From Norana najaformis (Eukaryota > Annelida > Clitellata > Crassiclitellata > Hormogastridae), in contig OZ029913.1 in NCBI GenBank assembly GCA_964023275.1, positions 40,415,757 to 40,479,756 on the forward strand: a DNA stretch of 64,000 bases. Reading direction: 5' to 3'. This document shows positions 10,881 to 22,090 of this stretch, in pieces. Each line of letters begins with the position of its first letter. The first letter of the stretch is position 1. The notes beneath the pieces were generated by a model. It had not been told where the DNA came from. It saw only the letters and a list, made by a program, of their open reading frames with translations, and made no database searches. Position numbers and translations under genes: made by a program.

Positions 10881-11559
10881 GCCAGTTTTCTTCTTTTCAG
10901 CACACAGGAATTTTAGTGTGTAAATCAGTTTCAGTATAAAAGTTCCAGTGTTTAACGACAGCTTATGACATCAAAGGCCATTGCCGTCGCCCTCCTCCTT
11001 TATCCAGGCTTGGGACTGGCACTGCCCCCAAACAAGGCAGTGGCGGAGTTAGTTTCAGTATAAGCCTAACAGTTAGCATTGATTGTGTATGACGATAACG
11101 GCGCTACAGAAATTTCCATATTAGGTAAAGTGTATATTAATTGAAAGTGGCTGCTTATACAACACAACTGTGTATATTAGCTTTATTTGTGACTGCGTTT
11201 TACAGGTATTTCTGCCGACAGTGCGTAACCTAATATGGTCTAATATAATTTAGTCTAGTCTAGCCTAGTAGGCCTATAGTCTGGTCTGGTCTAGTCCTGT
11301 CCAGTCCGATCTAATGTACGGCCGACTTCTGTTCCTGATCGTTCCAACATTGTAAGTTTGTAAGTCGCTCTTTGGCATTTGTGCGCTCTGTTTAATTTTG
11401 TCCTTGGTCGTTTAAGGTCGCTTTGTGTCAATCACTCGCGACTTATTTTTCTGCCTTTCAGGAGAATAAGTCTTCGATGGCGTCGCCGGATCTGACGCAG
11501 TGTTAGCTTCCAGAGAATGCGACGGTACCAGTCTCTGCCTCTGCAGCCCCGTCTGGGTA

Positions 11560-11602
<43 letters not shown>

Positions 11603-11862
11603 TTGGAGAGAGCGAGTGAAAAAAACAAAAAGAAGACAGAGGAGAGAGAGAGAGAGGGAGGATAAGAGATGGAAGAGGATAGGAAAAGAGAGAAAGGGAT
11701 AGAGGGAGATATGAAGGAAAATTGAGGGAGGGAGGGAGAGCGAGAGAGGGAAGGAAGAAGAGAAGAGAGGGAGAGTTAGAGGGAGAGAGGCAAGGGAATA
11801 TAGAGAAGGAAAGAGATAAAAAGAAAGAGAACGGAAGGGGCGAAGAGAAAAGTGAAGCAATG

Positions 11863-11924
<62 letters not shown>

Positions 11925-12180
11925 AAGGAGAGTAAGGGAGGGAAAAGAGAGGGAGGAAAAGAGATAGAAGGAGGGAGGGAAAAAGGAGTCAAGGGGAGAG
12001 GAAATAAAAGAGAAAGTGAGTGAGTGGGTCGGTGGCTGGGTTGGTCGGTCGTTGGTTGGTTTGGTGGGTGGGTGAGTGAGTGAGAGTGAGCGAGGCAAGG
12101 AAATGGAGGGAGGAATGAAGAGAGAAAGAGGGAGATAGAAAGGGAGAGTGAGAGGGAGGCAGACAATGATAAACGGGGAG
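11560..12180 (+). repeat. Long purine (GA-rich) tract
   Basis: About 600 bp of nearly pure A/G on the plus strand includes (GA)n cores at about 11563-11600 and 11866-11922, and a GGTTGGTCGGTCG-type patch near 12030-12065. The two long minus-strand open frames (Ser/Leu/Phe/Pro-rich) are artefacts. Mirror-symmetric purine runs of this length could form triplex DNA in principle. Confidence 0.9.
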
Positions 12181-12187
12181 AGGGAGC

Positions 12188-12439
12188 ATGGCTTCTTTTA
12201 ATCCGCGAGAAAAACCATCCATCGGGGACCGGAAGATCTCCAAGCCTCCCTCTAGCGATAATGCTGGCAATAAGCGGTTGGCCCTAAACACGTCCAAGCC
12301 GCTTAGCCGTCGAAATCTGCTGTCCATTAAGAACGCCGCTGAGCTGATGGATCAGATGGGTCACTCCAATCGTAACGCCTTAATTACGTGCGTCATCAGT
12401 AAATATTTAGCCAAATGTCAGCGTATCGTAAAGTACTAG
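12188..12439 (+). CDS. Unrecognised 83-codon open frame (doubtful)
   Basis: This frame has balanced amino-acid use (for example KPSIGDRKISKPPSSD and RRNLLSIKNAAELMDQMG), unlike the low-complexity DNA just before it. I recognise no domain and see no convincing flanking splice sites. It lies inside the receptor intron on the same strand. It could be a chance frame, an old element fragment or an unannotated exon; chance is most likely. Confidence 0.15.
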   Translation: MASFNPREKPSIGDRKISKPPSSDNAGNKRLALNTSKPLSRRNLLSIKNAAELMDQMGHSNRNALITCVISKYLAKCQRIVKY

Positions 12440-12814
12440 TGTAATCGTAATAGTGTAATCGTACAATTGTGTAATCTTTTTCATCGCGTAATAAGGGTAC
12501 ACTGTGAAAACGTCGACGCTAGGTGGCGCTTCTATGCAGATAAAATTTTTAGAGAGCCTAAGAATTGATAACCTGCGAGTTTGAAATGTGTCGTCTCGGG
12601 TGTATATTTATGTGGGGTTTGGTAATTAGTTTAATCAGAACACACACGCGCTTTTATATACATATATAGATGTATACATATAGGCCTACACGTGTGCATA
12701 TATGTACATATATAAATGTAGAAATTGCCACACAGTAGGTGCCTGTTTATTATCTCTATCAATGTCAGCGAAAGTTGTGCAATACATATATTTTCGTGTA
12801 CCAAATGCACCATG

Positions 12815-12853
<39 letters not shown>

Positions 12854-12895
12854 ATCATAGCATGCGTATATATGATGTATATATATAAGCTCTGA
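12815..12895 (+). repeat. (TA)n microsatellite
   Basis: An alternating TA run at about 12817-12850 is followed by TATATGATGTATATATA-like sequence. Short open frames across it are repeat-derived. Confidence 0.85.
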
Positions 12896-13219
12896 TTTTC
12901 CTGCAACCGCTAGGGGGTGTACATAGGGCGTTGTGATTAAGGGCATTCAGCATCGAATTTGTCTGATTGCGTTGTTGTGCTGCCGTCAGCGATTAGCATA
13001 ATCAGTTGCTGTTGCGAGCCGATCAACTTCGTTTTCAGCCGAAGGAAAACGTCTTACGACAAAGCATCGATGTTGGAAGCAGGCTGCAGCAGCAGCACTG
13101 GAAGGTTGCAGAAGGAGTCTGCAGTACAGAAGGGGAGATGGTTAATGGACGATTTGGGGTGCATGTTAAATAATTGGTGAACCTGTAATACATATGAAGC
13201 TGTGTACTTTCTTTTAATT

Positions 13220-13370
<151 letters not shown>

Positions 13371-13439
13371 ATTAGCCAGTTTATCGAACGCCAAGTTCTT
13401 ATACTAGGAACTTGTTAATTAAAGCAAGAGTGCATGTGT

Positions 13440-13760
13440 AAATATCGCAATAATTTACCGTCAACTTGTTTTCACAGTAAGTTTCATAGTATTTTCACAG
13501 GTACTTATTAATTAATTAATATCAGACTTCATCTATAATTATCATAGTAGCTTAATTAGCGTAAGATTATGTACACAGAAAGTTTCACAGTATTTCACCG
13601 GAACTTATTTTTTAATGCGAGTATATATAGGCCGTATCTGTAATATCAAAGTAGTTTATCGTAAAACAAATTTAACGGTGATTTTCGCAATAATTTCAAA
13701 GGAACTTATTACTTAATGTCACAGTAGACTATAATTGCAATCATCACAGTAGTTGTTGGT
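13440..13760 (+). repeat. Degenerate tandem repeat (~100-120 bp units)
   Basis: Three to four degenerate copies share the words 'TTTCACAGTAATTTTC', TATTTTCACAGGAACTTATT and AATTACAGTAGTTTACCGTC. A single related unit occurs at 17095-17195. It is AT-rich and non-coding. The unit contains CAG|G and CACAG|GAACTT words that look like 3' splice sites, but no exon follows. Confidence 0.55.
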
Positions 13761-13940
13761 GAATTCTCAAAGTTGCGAATCGATCGGGCTTCAAATCGCC
13801 CGATTTGTTAACTCTGGCAATGACCGTCTAATTCGATTGCTTTCTTATATTATTAAGTGTACCAGCAATTTAATCCTGTCGCCAATATTAAAACTCTTAT
13901 ACAGTAGGCATGAATTTATAAATTGCTATGCTATTGTCGG

Positions 13941-14586
13941 CAATAATCGACGACATTTGTAACTCAATAATCAACGACATTTGTAACTCAATAATCAACG
14001 ATATTTGTAACTCAATAATCGACGACATTTGTAACTCAATAATTGATACATTTGTAACTCAATAATCAACGACATTTGTAACTCAATATTCGACGACATT
14101 TGTAACTCAATAATCGACGACATTTGTAACTCAATAATCAACGACATTTGTAACTCAATAATCAACGATATTTGTAACTCAATAATCGACGACATTTGTA
14201 ACTCAATAATCGACGACATTTGTAACTCAATAATCGACGACATTTGTAACTCAATAATCAACGACATTTGTAACTCAATAATCAACGACATTTGTAACTC
14301 AATAATCAACGACATTTGTAACTCAATAATCAACGACATTTGTAACTCAATAATCGACGACATTTGTAACTCAATAATCAACGACATTTGTAACTCAATA
14401 ATCGATACATTTGTAACTCAATAATCAACGACATTTGTAACTCAATAATCGACGACATTTGTAACTCAATAATCAACGACATTTGTAACTCAATAATCGA
14501 CGACATTTGTAACTCAATAATCAACGACATTTGTAACTCAATAATCGACGACATTTGTAACTCAATAATCGACGACATTTGTAACT
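13941..14586 (+). repeat. 24-bp satellite array, about 27 copies
   Basis: The unit is AACTCAATAATCAACGACAT followed by TTGT (24 bp). Two main variants differ at one base (ATCAACGACA versus ATCGACGACA) and are interspersed. Two shorter 21-bp units (AATAATTGATACATTTGT near 14040, and a similar one near 14400) lack three bases. Because 24 and 21 are multiples of three, the minus strand stays open for long stretches with an 8-residue repeat (MSLIIELQ). There is no flanking gene signal and no unique spacers, so it is neither a CRISPR array nor a coding gene. Confidence 0.95.
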
Positions 14587-14929
14587 TAAACATTCAAGTG
14601 AGTTGATCTGAACAACAAACTGTTAATAACACATCTTCTCAAACATTGTTCTTCAATGCGTTTGCGACCAGCTTTAAATAAAATTCAAACCTGTCTCGTC
14701 ATTGAACAAAGAATCCATTTTAAAACGTGCCTTATCGTTCACAAAGTGTTAGGCCTACATTTAAATCAGCCAACCTATCTCTGTTCTACGCCCACCCCTT
14801 GTGGCAACAAGGATTGCACTCGATCAATATACACAATGACTCTTGTTGTGCATCGTATCAGGAATTTGGCTAACAACATTTGAGAGTAGAAAACATTGGA
14901 AAGATGGGTAATGTGATCTGAGAAGCTGA

Positions 14930-15325
14930 GTTATTTGGTCGAAGATAACACTTAAATTGGATGCAAGAAATTTAGTAGTATAAGTATGAGTGGAGGTAGA
15001 CTCCAGGCTGAGGGAGATAGAAGGGTCGGAAATTTTCTTAAGTTAGTTACGCAGGCCTCTAAGTATGAATTTTAGATGAGATAAAACACATGAGATTAGA
15101 TGTAATCCAGGAGGAGATTTGGATAACTATACGAAAAGATGATCTACAGAGCCAGTGAACAGTTGGGAGAGAAACAGATGAATAGTTGGGTGTCATCAGC
15201 ATAGAGGTTCATGGTCAACTGAGGATGCTTTAATGAGTCAACTGAATGGGGTAGTGAAAAGGATGAACAGAAGAGCTCCAAGAAATCCGCAAATGAGAGG
15301 GCATGGCTGAGATGAGCCTTCCCAG
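14930..15325 (-). mobile_element. L2/CR1-like LINE fragment (reverse transcriptase core)
   Basis: The minus strand encodes NLYADDTQLFICFSPNCSLA, which carries the reverse-transcriptase catalytic YADD motif, with flanking sequence in other frames. The DNA aligns by eye along most of its length with the minus-strand LINE at 61360-61740 (shared words such as GGAGGAGATTTG, GATGAATAGTTGGGT and CTGAGGATGCTTTA). Frameshifts and the lost flanks make it dead. It abuts a hAT-like end at 15326. Confidence 0.75.
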
Positions 15326-15440
15326 TGGCGTCGCTAGCCTTGCGCAAACTGAACTTTTGTATATTTTGCTTTAAGTAATTGAGCAACCGGGCCTTGGCTC
15401 CTTGGGGGGGCCCAGGAGGCCCCTTGCCCCTACTTCCTTT
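15326..15440. mobile_element. hAT-like terminal fragment between two LINE pieces
   Basis: It begins CAGTGGCGTCGCTAGCC, a typical hAT/MITE end, and later has TTGGGGGGGCCCAGGAGGCC, a common interior of such elements. LINE coding similarity stops on its left (L2-like) and resumes on its right (RTE-like). The second terminus is not clear. Confidence 0.5.
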
Positions 15441-16480
15441 TTCCTCAGACTCCAATATACTACCTCTCTTGATACTCTATCAAAAGCCTTCTCCAAATCC
15501 ACAAAAGTCCAATATCTCTTATTATTTCCTTCTAGTATATTCTCCTGCACCTGTCTCATTATGAATTATTGCTCCCGGACTAAAGCCAAACTGGTTATCA
15601 TGTAGCTTGACCCGTTCCCTAATGCGGCCTTCGATCACCCTTTCGTACACTTTCAGTTCAATTTCCAGCAGCTTATTTCCTCTGTAGTTACTACATTCCA
15701 ATACGTCTCCTTTTTGTTTATACATTGCTACTATTTCACTTTCCTTCAGATCTTGTGGCAGCCTTTCCTGTGTCATAAAGTCGTTTAAATGATGTATAGC
15801 CATTCGATCCCATAATGTCCTGGTGCTTTAAACATTTCGGCGGTCATTCCAGATGGTCCTGGTGCTTTGTTGTTTTTCATCTCTTCAATTGCTACCGCAG
15901 TCTCTTCGCGGGTAATTTCATTTTCTGGTCCTGCCACAGGAATGGCTTTATCTAGCGACTCCCTTTGATTTTCTTCATTTAGCAGTTCATCAAAGTATGT
16001 CTTCCATCTGGGTCTGATAGTATCCTCCTCAGTTAGCATCTTATCGTCTTTATCTCTAATTATATTCACTGATTGCTTATCCTGTTTACTTCTTTGTCTT
16101 CCTTTTGCTATTTTATAAATCTTTGCCTCTCCTTCTTTGGTGTTAAGTTCTTCGTATACATGATGTAATACCTTGCTTTTGGCTGTTGCTACAACCTTCT
16201 TTGCTTCCTTACATGTTATCTCGAATGATGCTTTTAAAGCATCATCATGCCGATCTGCCTGCCACTTTTTAAAGGCAGTCTTCTTATTCCTTACCGCTGT
16301 CTGTACCTCCTCCGTCCACCACCAGGTTTCTCGTTCCTGTCTCTTCTGACCTCTTGTCTGCCGCAAATCATCTTTGCTGCCTCTATCATACTTGTTTTCA
16401 GTTTATCCCTTTTTTGTTACTTCTTCTGCTACAGTAAGCCGTGTTTGCACTACCAATCGGTAGGTATCTCTTTTATCTCC
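15441..16480 (-). mobile_element. RTE-like LINE fragment, minus strand
   Basis: Read on the minus strand, the coding blocks in order are: WWWTEEVQTAVRNKKTAFKK and SVNIIRDKDDKMLTEEDTI; EEMKNNKAPGPSGMTAEMFK (start of reverse transcriptase); YKQKGDVLECSNYRGNKLLE and ENQFGF-like DNQFGFSPG; and YWTFVDLEKAFDRVSREVVY (catalytic motif A, with D in VDLEKAFD). These are hallmarks of RTE-type reverse transcriptases. There is a frame break near 15800, another near 15530, and the 3' half of the domain is missing. It is a dead copy inside the receptor intron in antisense orientation. Confidence 0.8.
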
Positions 16481-16519
16481 CTTAATTTTCTTGTTCTAGG
16501 GATAGGGGTTACTAACATA

Positions 16520-16611
16520 GTAGTACTATTGGTAGTAATAGTAGTAGTAGTAATAATAATATTATTATTATTACTCCTACTACTACCAATACTACTACTA
16601 CCATTACCACC

Positions 16612-16642
<31 letters not shown>

Positions 16643-16790
16643 ATAATAATAATAATAATTACTATTTTTATTATTATTATTATTATCATTATTATTATAA
16701 CAATAGCAACAACAACATATGTACCTCGGGTAAAACAATAACAATAATAATAACAACAATAACAATGGCAATAATAATTAAAATAATCAG
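16520..16790 (+). repeat. Trinucleotide microsatellites (TAG/TAT/ACT/ATT)
   Basis: (TAG)n, (TAT)n, (CTA)n, CCACCACC and (ATT)n runs follow one another, ending in AACAATAATAATAACAAC. It is low complexity; open frames are artefacts. Confidence 0.9.
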
Positions 16791-16794
16791 TGGC

Positions 16795-17060
16795 AGGTTC
16801 AAAGTCTTGAAATTCGTTGCCCAGTTCTATCTGTTCTGTAAATTCCTTGATGTAATTCGGGTCTAAACTTAAGACTCATCTGTTATAACTTGCTTACCCA
16901 CCGTAGCCTGGCTTCTGGTTTCTCTGACTTATCGGAATTCAACAAGTCTTCTTCAACGGATAATAAATTCTGATTAAGATTTCACTTGACTGATGCCTTG
17001 AGCATTATGGCAGCGGCGCTATAGAAGTCATTAGCTTACATTAAATTACATTAACCACGC
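16795..17060 (+). mobile_element. LINE 3'-tail fragment (tail family A), best plus-strand copy
   Basis: In order: TCTAAACTTAAGACTCATCT, AACTTGCTTACCCACCGTAG, CCTGGCTTCTGGTTTCTCTG, a CACTTGACTGATGCCTTGAG stretch and GGCGCTATAGAAGTCATTAG followed by an ACATTAAATTACATTAA tail. It serves as the reference for family A in this window. The 3' end after a reverse-transcriptase gene would be expected to look like this, but no coding part is attached. Confidence 0.65.
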
Positions 17061-17094
17061 CTGAGATTAAAAACTTGCTGATTCATCTCCAGTT

Positions 17095-17195
17095 AGTTTA
17101 CCGTCAAACTATTGTCACGGTAATTTTCACCGTATTTTATTCACAGGAACTTATTAATTACCAGCACAATATATTACAGTAGTTTACCAAAAGCC
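17095..17195 (+). repeat. Single unit of the 13.4-kb degenerate repeat
   Basis: TTTACCGTCAAACTATTGTC, ACGGTAATTTTCACCGTATT and CACAGGAACTTATTAATTA match the repeat units at 13440-13760. It shows that this repeat is dispersed and not purely local. Confidence 0.5.
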
Positions 17196-17579
17196 TATTT
17201 ACCCGGTTGCCTACTGCGAACGGATAATTAATATACAGCCTTAGTGACGTCACGCGAAAGCATATAGATTCTTTGGGCTGTGTTTGCCGTACGGCAATCG
17301 TGCAGTTGGGACGTTTATTGTTGACTCTGCAATCGAGATTTGTTCCCCCTCGTGGCCGCGCAGAAATAATGTTCCCCCGTCCACGCAGCGTTGAGACGTC
17401 TGCTGCTTTTTTGGCCCAGACAGTATACACTGTGCCTGCTAACTAGAGCAGGCCTACGGATGAGAGGGTGAAACTAAAAATATACTGAGCAGAAAAAACA
17501 CTGGCGGATACAAGAGGCCATAGATAATCCGTTGGCAGACTTTTCGTCAAGATCATCTTCTGTCCTAATTACGATTGCA

Positions 17580-17750
17580 GAAATACAGACGGTGAGGGAG
17601 TGGACTGACCACTCGGCTCCACATTGCCGAGGCTAAGAAAACGAAGTCGATGAAGCTTCATACTTATTGCTGCCACTTAGGCTGGGGTAAGGGACCTCTT
17701 CCTTCTTCTTCTTCTTCCTGTTCCTCCTCCTCCTCTTCTTCTTCTTCGTA
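17580..17750 (+). mobile_element. SINE family 2 3' part plus (TTC)n
   Basis: The GGTGAGGGAGTGGACTGACC and CGAGGCTAAGAAAACGAAG blocks match the body of the SINE at 10617. A (CTT/CCT)n pyrimidine run follows at about 17697-17750. The head is missing. Confidence 0.45.
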
Positions 17751-17843
17751 CAGACTGCTTGTGAGATTAATTGGGGCTTCTATTTTTCACTTAATTAAAT
17801 ATTGTTTCTTATCAAATTTTGCTGTCTGGCGCTAATAAAAATG

Positions 17844-18146
17844 ACTTACTTAGGGAAGGCTCTAAATACCTTTTAATGACAGTACTTTAAGAATAGTACT
17901 AAATATACGCCTCACTGTGCAGTGTCAAAAGTATGCAGAGTCTGAACCATCTTTGTCCCAGAACCGATTTTACACCACAACTGATTGGCCGTCCATTAGC
18001 CCTTGCGCTTCTGCTCTTTGTTCTTTGCTTTCTGAACTCGAATTGAGGGAGGCGTTGCGTGTCCCGGATCCGCCCTCGAGAATCAACGATGGTTAAGACA
18101 GCAAAACTCCCCTAAAGGTATTTAGAGCCTACACTAAGTAAGTAAC
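17844..18146. mobile_element. Short element with terminal inverted repeats (MITE-like)
   Basis: The left arm is about ACTTACTTAGGGAAGGCTCT then AAATACCTTTTA. The reverse complement of the right arm (about 18116-18146) gives ACTTACTTAGTGTAGGCTCT then AAATACCTTTAG. The arms, about 30 bp with few mismatches, enclose some 240 bp of non-coding DNA. No target-site duplication is clear, so the superfamily is not assigned. Confidence 0.65.
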
Positions 18147-18524
18147 TTATTAGTGCGAGACAAATACCGATTGGTTACAAGCATCAAGTCATGCAAAACA
18201 AAATAAACAAAAGAAAAGTACAATGACAGGAAACGAACAATCTAACATTGTAATATAGTATTAATAGTTCACAAATTAAATTCTAATATACGATTCGATA
18301 GAAAACCAACAGCAGTTATATTGAGGCAATTAGAGGAACTTACAGCATATTCAACAACTTGGGTACTTATATTTTGAGCGAATGAGGAGGGATTTTCTAT
18401 GCAGCAGTGTACGAAAGTATGGAAAATCATGCGCATCCCTTATTCCGTGGATTGAATGCACCGGAGTGCTGCGCAGGAAGCAGACAACAAGTAAAGACAA
18501 TAGTGAGATGGCTCTGTTCTGGGG

Positions 18525-18730
18525 TGCGCAACAGTCTAGTGGTCAGCCTGCTGGATTGTCAACCCTAAGGTCGGGGGTAAGGACCTCGACAGGACAGAAA
18601 GATATTCCAATAATTCTGCTCCGCTTGCGCCCCCTAGCAACTCAGCTGCAAAACGAGTACATTGACAGTGCACTGTCAATCGGAATACCATACAGCGAGG
18701 GAGAAGACTTAACCGGCTTTTCAGTGCTAC
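18525..18730 (+). mobile_element. SINE family 2-like copy, diverged
   Basis: CTAGTGGTCAGCCTGCTGGA with TTGTCAACCCTAAGGTCGGG resembles the tRNA-like head at 10617 (TAGTGATTAGCCTGCTGGAC...). GCGAGGGAGAAGACTTAACC matches its body. The B-box has decayed. An open frame of 186 codons across it is chance. Confidence 0.45.
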
Positions 18731-18939
18731 TCATGAAAGGACGGAGGGCTGAGTTGGCACCAGATGGCGTAGTACTCCACGGATGGTTGCCTATACAAGT
18801 ACTAACCCGCTGGTTGTTGCTTAAATTCCCTGTGTCTGATAGCATCATTCCAACAAAATCAACCGACCACCCCTGTGTACTTCCTAAGATGTCAACTGTC
18901 GTTTTTATCTTTCTGCAATATGTATTCCAGTTAAAAATA

Positions 18940-20540
18940 TAAGAGTAGTTTACAAACAGTTATGCTGAAATTCGAGATTCTTTACGATAATTTTTTGTGT
19001 CAAAATCGCGAGTCTCGACGCTTCGATAGTATTCCAGTGTTTATACGATCTTTCTAAAGTGTGCCGAATTATGGATGGGATGCTGGAGAACTCCTGCCTC
19101 AACAACTGCAGAAACCCCGCTGCTATGCCGACTGGCGGATGTCGAGATATCTTATCTTGCGTTTAGCGTCATCTTTTTAGCAGGCGTTATCTTATCTCGT
19201 TGAGTGTGATTTATATGAACGGTCTCAGACTTCGAAGGTCTTTTGCTATATGGCTGCAGAATCTTCTGTGAGTGTGAAACCACTGAACTGCTTCTCATGC
19301 TTTGAATTGTTTATATTAAATTGGCTTCGCTCTAAGGTCTTTCGCAAATTGGTGTGCGCTCCCAAATACGTATTCTTTCATACGTCGATATGCACACATG
19401 ATATGTGACTGTTATTTTGCTAACTTAGCCCTACTGAGTGACCGACCGACAGTTCAAAGCTAATGATCGATCTAAAAGACTGACCAATCTGAACGACCAA
19501 GTTGCCGAATCAGCTGTTCGAATCAACTGACCCGAACCGATTGACCGAATCGATCGAGAGACCGATTGAACTGACCAAATTAACTGGCTGATTAACTAAA
19601 CGAATCAATCGAAAGAAGGACTCAACTGACAGAATTAACGGCCCGAATCGATCGAGAGACCGAACCGACTGACCGAATCATAATACATACATACATACCT
19701 AAATGCATGAATACATACATACATATATACATATGCATACGTACACATACTGAAATGTATATGTGTGTACATATCTGTATGTCCACCTGTGCATACTCAT
19801 ACGTTCGTCTGGCCAAATCTTTTTAACCAGTAGCTCCTGATAAATCCACAGTCTCTCGCCTTCGTGGGCCGTCGATTAAGTTATCGCGCATTAAGAGATT
19901 AGAGCGCAGTCACTGATTAACCTTTTAGCTCCAAAACGGGTCCCTCTAAACGCCAGCAACTCAGCCATAAATTTTAGAGGTTAATTTAAGGCACCGAGCG
20001 AAGAGCGAAGAGTCTGATCGCGAAACAACATATCCTAGCCTGCGACACCGGCAAGGAGGTCCTCCAATGATACATATAAATAATATATATGTCTGTGCAT
20101 TGTTTGTATACTATGGTGTTCAACAATTGCATCGAAAAATGTTTTTTTGCCAAATCTTCACCCTCCAAAAGGAGAAGTAGTCTTACGTGCTCTTTGAGCT
20201 GTGTAAAACCTGTACATTTACATTTACTTCAAAATTGTTGTACAGTTAGAAAATATTTCGAAATCCCTCAAAGTCTCCCAGTTTTCAGAACTATTATCAA
20301 TTCAGTGCTAAATGTGTATAATTTTGGAAAACTTTTAAAAAAGTAATTATTAAGCTCATGAAGACATGATTAGTATTATTGAAAAGATAATGATCTGTAG
20401 ATTCTAAAATATAAACCTTGTCGTACTGGATGATTACACTAACAAGCAACGATTAACTGCAAAAGCGTAAAAATTAGATTTATTTATTTTCTGGATTTTC
20501 TGTTGATTTACCGTTGCCATTTAGCTGATAGTGACTGAAG
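18940..20540. repeat. Intronic DNA with a degenerate CGAATC/GACCGA repeat
   Basis: Around 19435-19680 there are degenerate repeats of ACCGAATCGATCGAGAGACC and CTGACCGA-type words, followed by an (ATAC)n run to about 19700 and alternating TA/CA sequence to 19760. The rest of the interval shows nothing recognisable. Confidence 0.5.
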
Positions 20541-20549
20541 AGGATAGAC

Positions 20550-22090
20550 AGTTTTTGAAATGAGGGCAGGATTCGAGAACTGGCTGTATGGGATCCCAGA
20601 CAAGAAACTTCTTAAACAGGAGAAGCTATCTGTTGAAACACGTGAACAATTTGCTAAGCGAGTTGAAAAAGTCACCGAAGAAAGGCAGCCAGTTTAACAC
20701 GAGACAGCAGAAGCGGATCGTGACACACCATCTCTTATTCTGCCAGTGACATTTCTTCAGAAGATGAACAGGAAGAACTTTATGATAAAAGTGCTAACAC
20801 CTGAAAGTACTAGATTATGGGGTGAACACAATGCTGACATGTCACCAAAGGTATCTGCTGTATTTCGCCTACGATTCCTCGCTCAGTCGATTGACATATA
20901 GTATGTTAACAATTGCATTACTAACTTACTTGACCATACAAATATGTCAGCATAACAACATCTACCATGATTTTGGCATCTCTTGTGAACGAAGTCGGCT
21001 GTTCATAGGACTCTCCAAAAACACTGTCCATCGGCGGAATCGACATCGTTGTCGTCTCGGGGCTGCAGACCAAATCAAAACTGACTCGATTGCTTGCAGA
21101 TCAGTGACACATTGGGAGGGAAACTGTTGACTGATGCTACGGGTGATGAAAGCAACAAGGCTGATCGGACTACCGATGTTGAATTCTTCACTCGTCGATG
21201 GCAGCACAAAGCTGCTTATGGTTCCAAAATTGGCTTTGGTCAGACAAGGCTGCAGCTAATGCAATTCTTGAACTGTTGAATTCATGAGAGTGTAAATCAC
21301 TTGTAATAGCTATGTGCTTGATACTACATCGTCTAACACAGATAGAATTATGGAGTATGCATTCTGTTGGAGTCGGCTACCGGACGGAACCGGTTGTGGA
21401 TGATGGCCTGTCAACATCACGTGCTTAACGTGCTGCTGCAGATGCCTTTGGAGTTTGTTTATGACCATCACCCGGACCACAGATTCTCGTTTTTAAGAGA
21501 TTCCGGGACAAGTCATCTGCCATGAATCACTGCAAGTCAAAAGAATACCAAACTCTTTTCATAAATGTGAAAGAAAGCCTGAAGGCCTTCATAGGAGATC
21601 ATTCACCCGCAGCAGAATTATTCCAGAGATGAATATCATGAGTTTCTCTGCATTGAACTCTACACAGTTGGATTAGATACAAAGTTTGTGATCTATAAGC
21701 CTAGTGCCCTCCGCATAGCACATTGAATGACGACAGGGACACTGCTGGAAGGCAACAAAAATGTAGTCCAACTTACAGCTCGTGAACTGCATGGAATTCA
21801 GCGGTTTAGCAAATTTGTTGTTTGTGTTTACATCCAGTAATGTTTCGTATCCAGAATTGTCACAGATGCTCAGATCAACGGCCTCCTGTCATTTCAAGAA
21901 CTGAACAAATATCAAGTTTTGCTGGGCGCCGGCTTGAAGGGTATGAAACGCCCCTCTTGGTACATCAGCCAAGAGCTATCAACACTCAATCTCTTTTCAA
22001 AGCGTCTCTCTTCAACACAGCTCGTGAGTGTTTGCTGAAGTCACTTTCCCGCCGTGTGGCACACTTCCTTCCAAACTGCGGGCATTGATG
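20550..22090 (+). pseudogene. Decayed member of an unnamed multi-copy invertebrate gene family
   Basis: Pieces in several frames, in order, suggest one eroded gene: LSKNTVHRRNRHR near 21010, then THWEGKLLTDATGDESNKAD (about 21106-21165), KLLMVPKLALVRQG, a cysteine/aspartate stretch DTTSSNTDRIMEYAF, and PSPGPQILVFKRFRDK (about 21464-21512). I know this word order ('LHWDGKLLPD', 'GVPKLPSGTG', 'DTTSSNTGR', 'GPSSGPEILLFKRFQ') from many uncharacterised, probably transposon-borne proteins of marine invertebrates. Function is unknown. Many stops and frameshifts show it is dead. Boundaries are approximate. Confidence 0.5.

Noticed and set aside
11412-12166. Long minus-strand open frames (228 and 244 codons)
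   Set aside because: They are translations of a pyrimidine-rich (TC)n tract (Ser/Leu/Pro/Phe only). Both overlapping frames are open, which marks low-complexity DNA, not genes.
13941-14586. CRISPR-like direct repeats
   Set aside because: Repeats are contiguous with no unique spacers, and the DNA is animal nuclear. It is a satellite array.
18382-18942. 186-codon open frame
   Set aside because: It runs through a diverged SINE family 2 copy and shows no recognisable domain.
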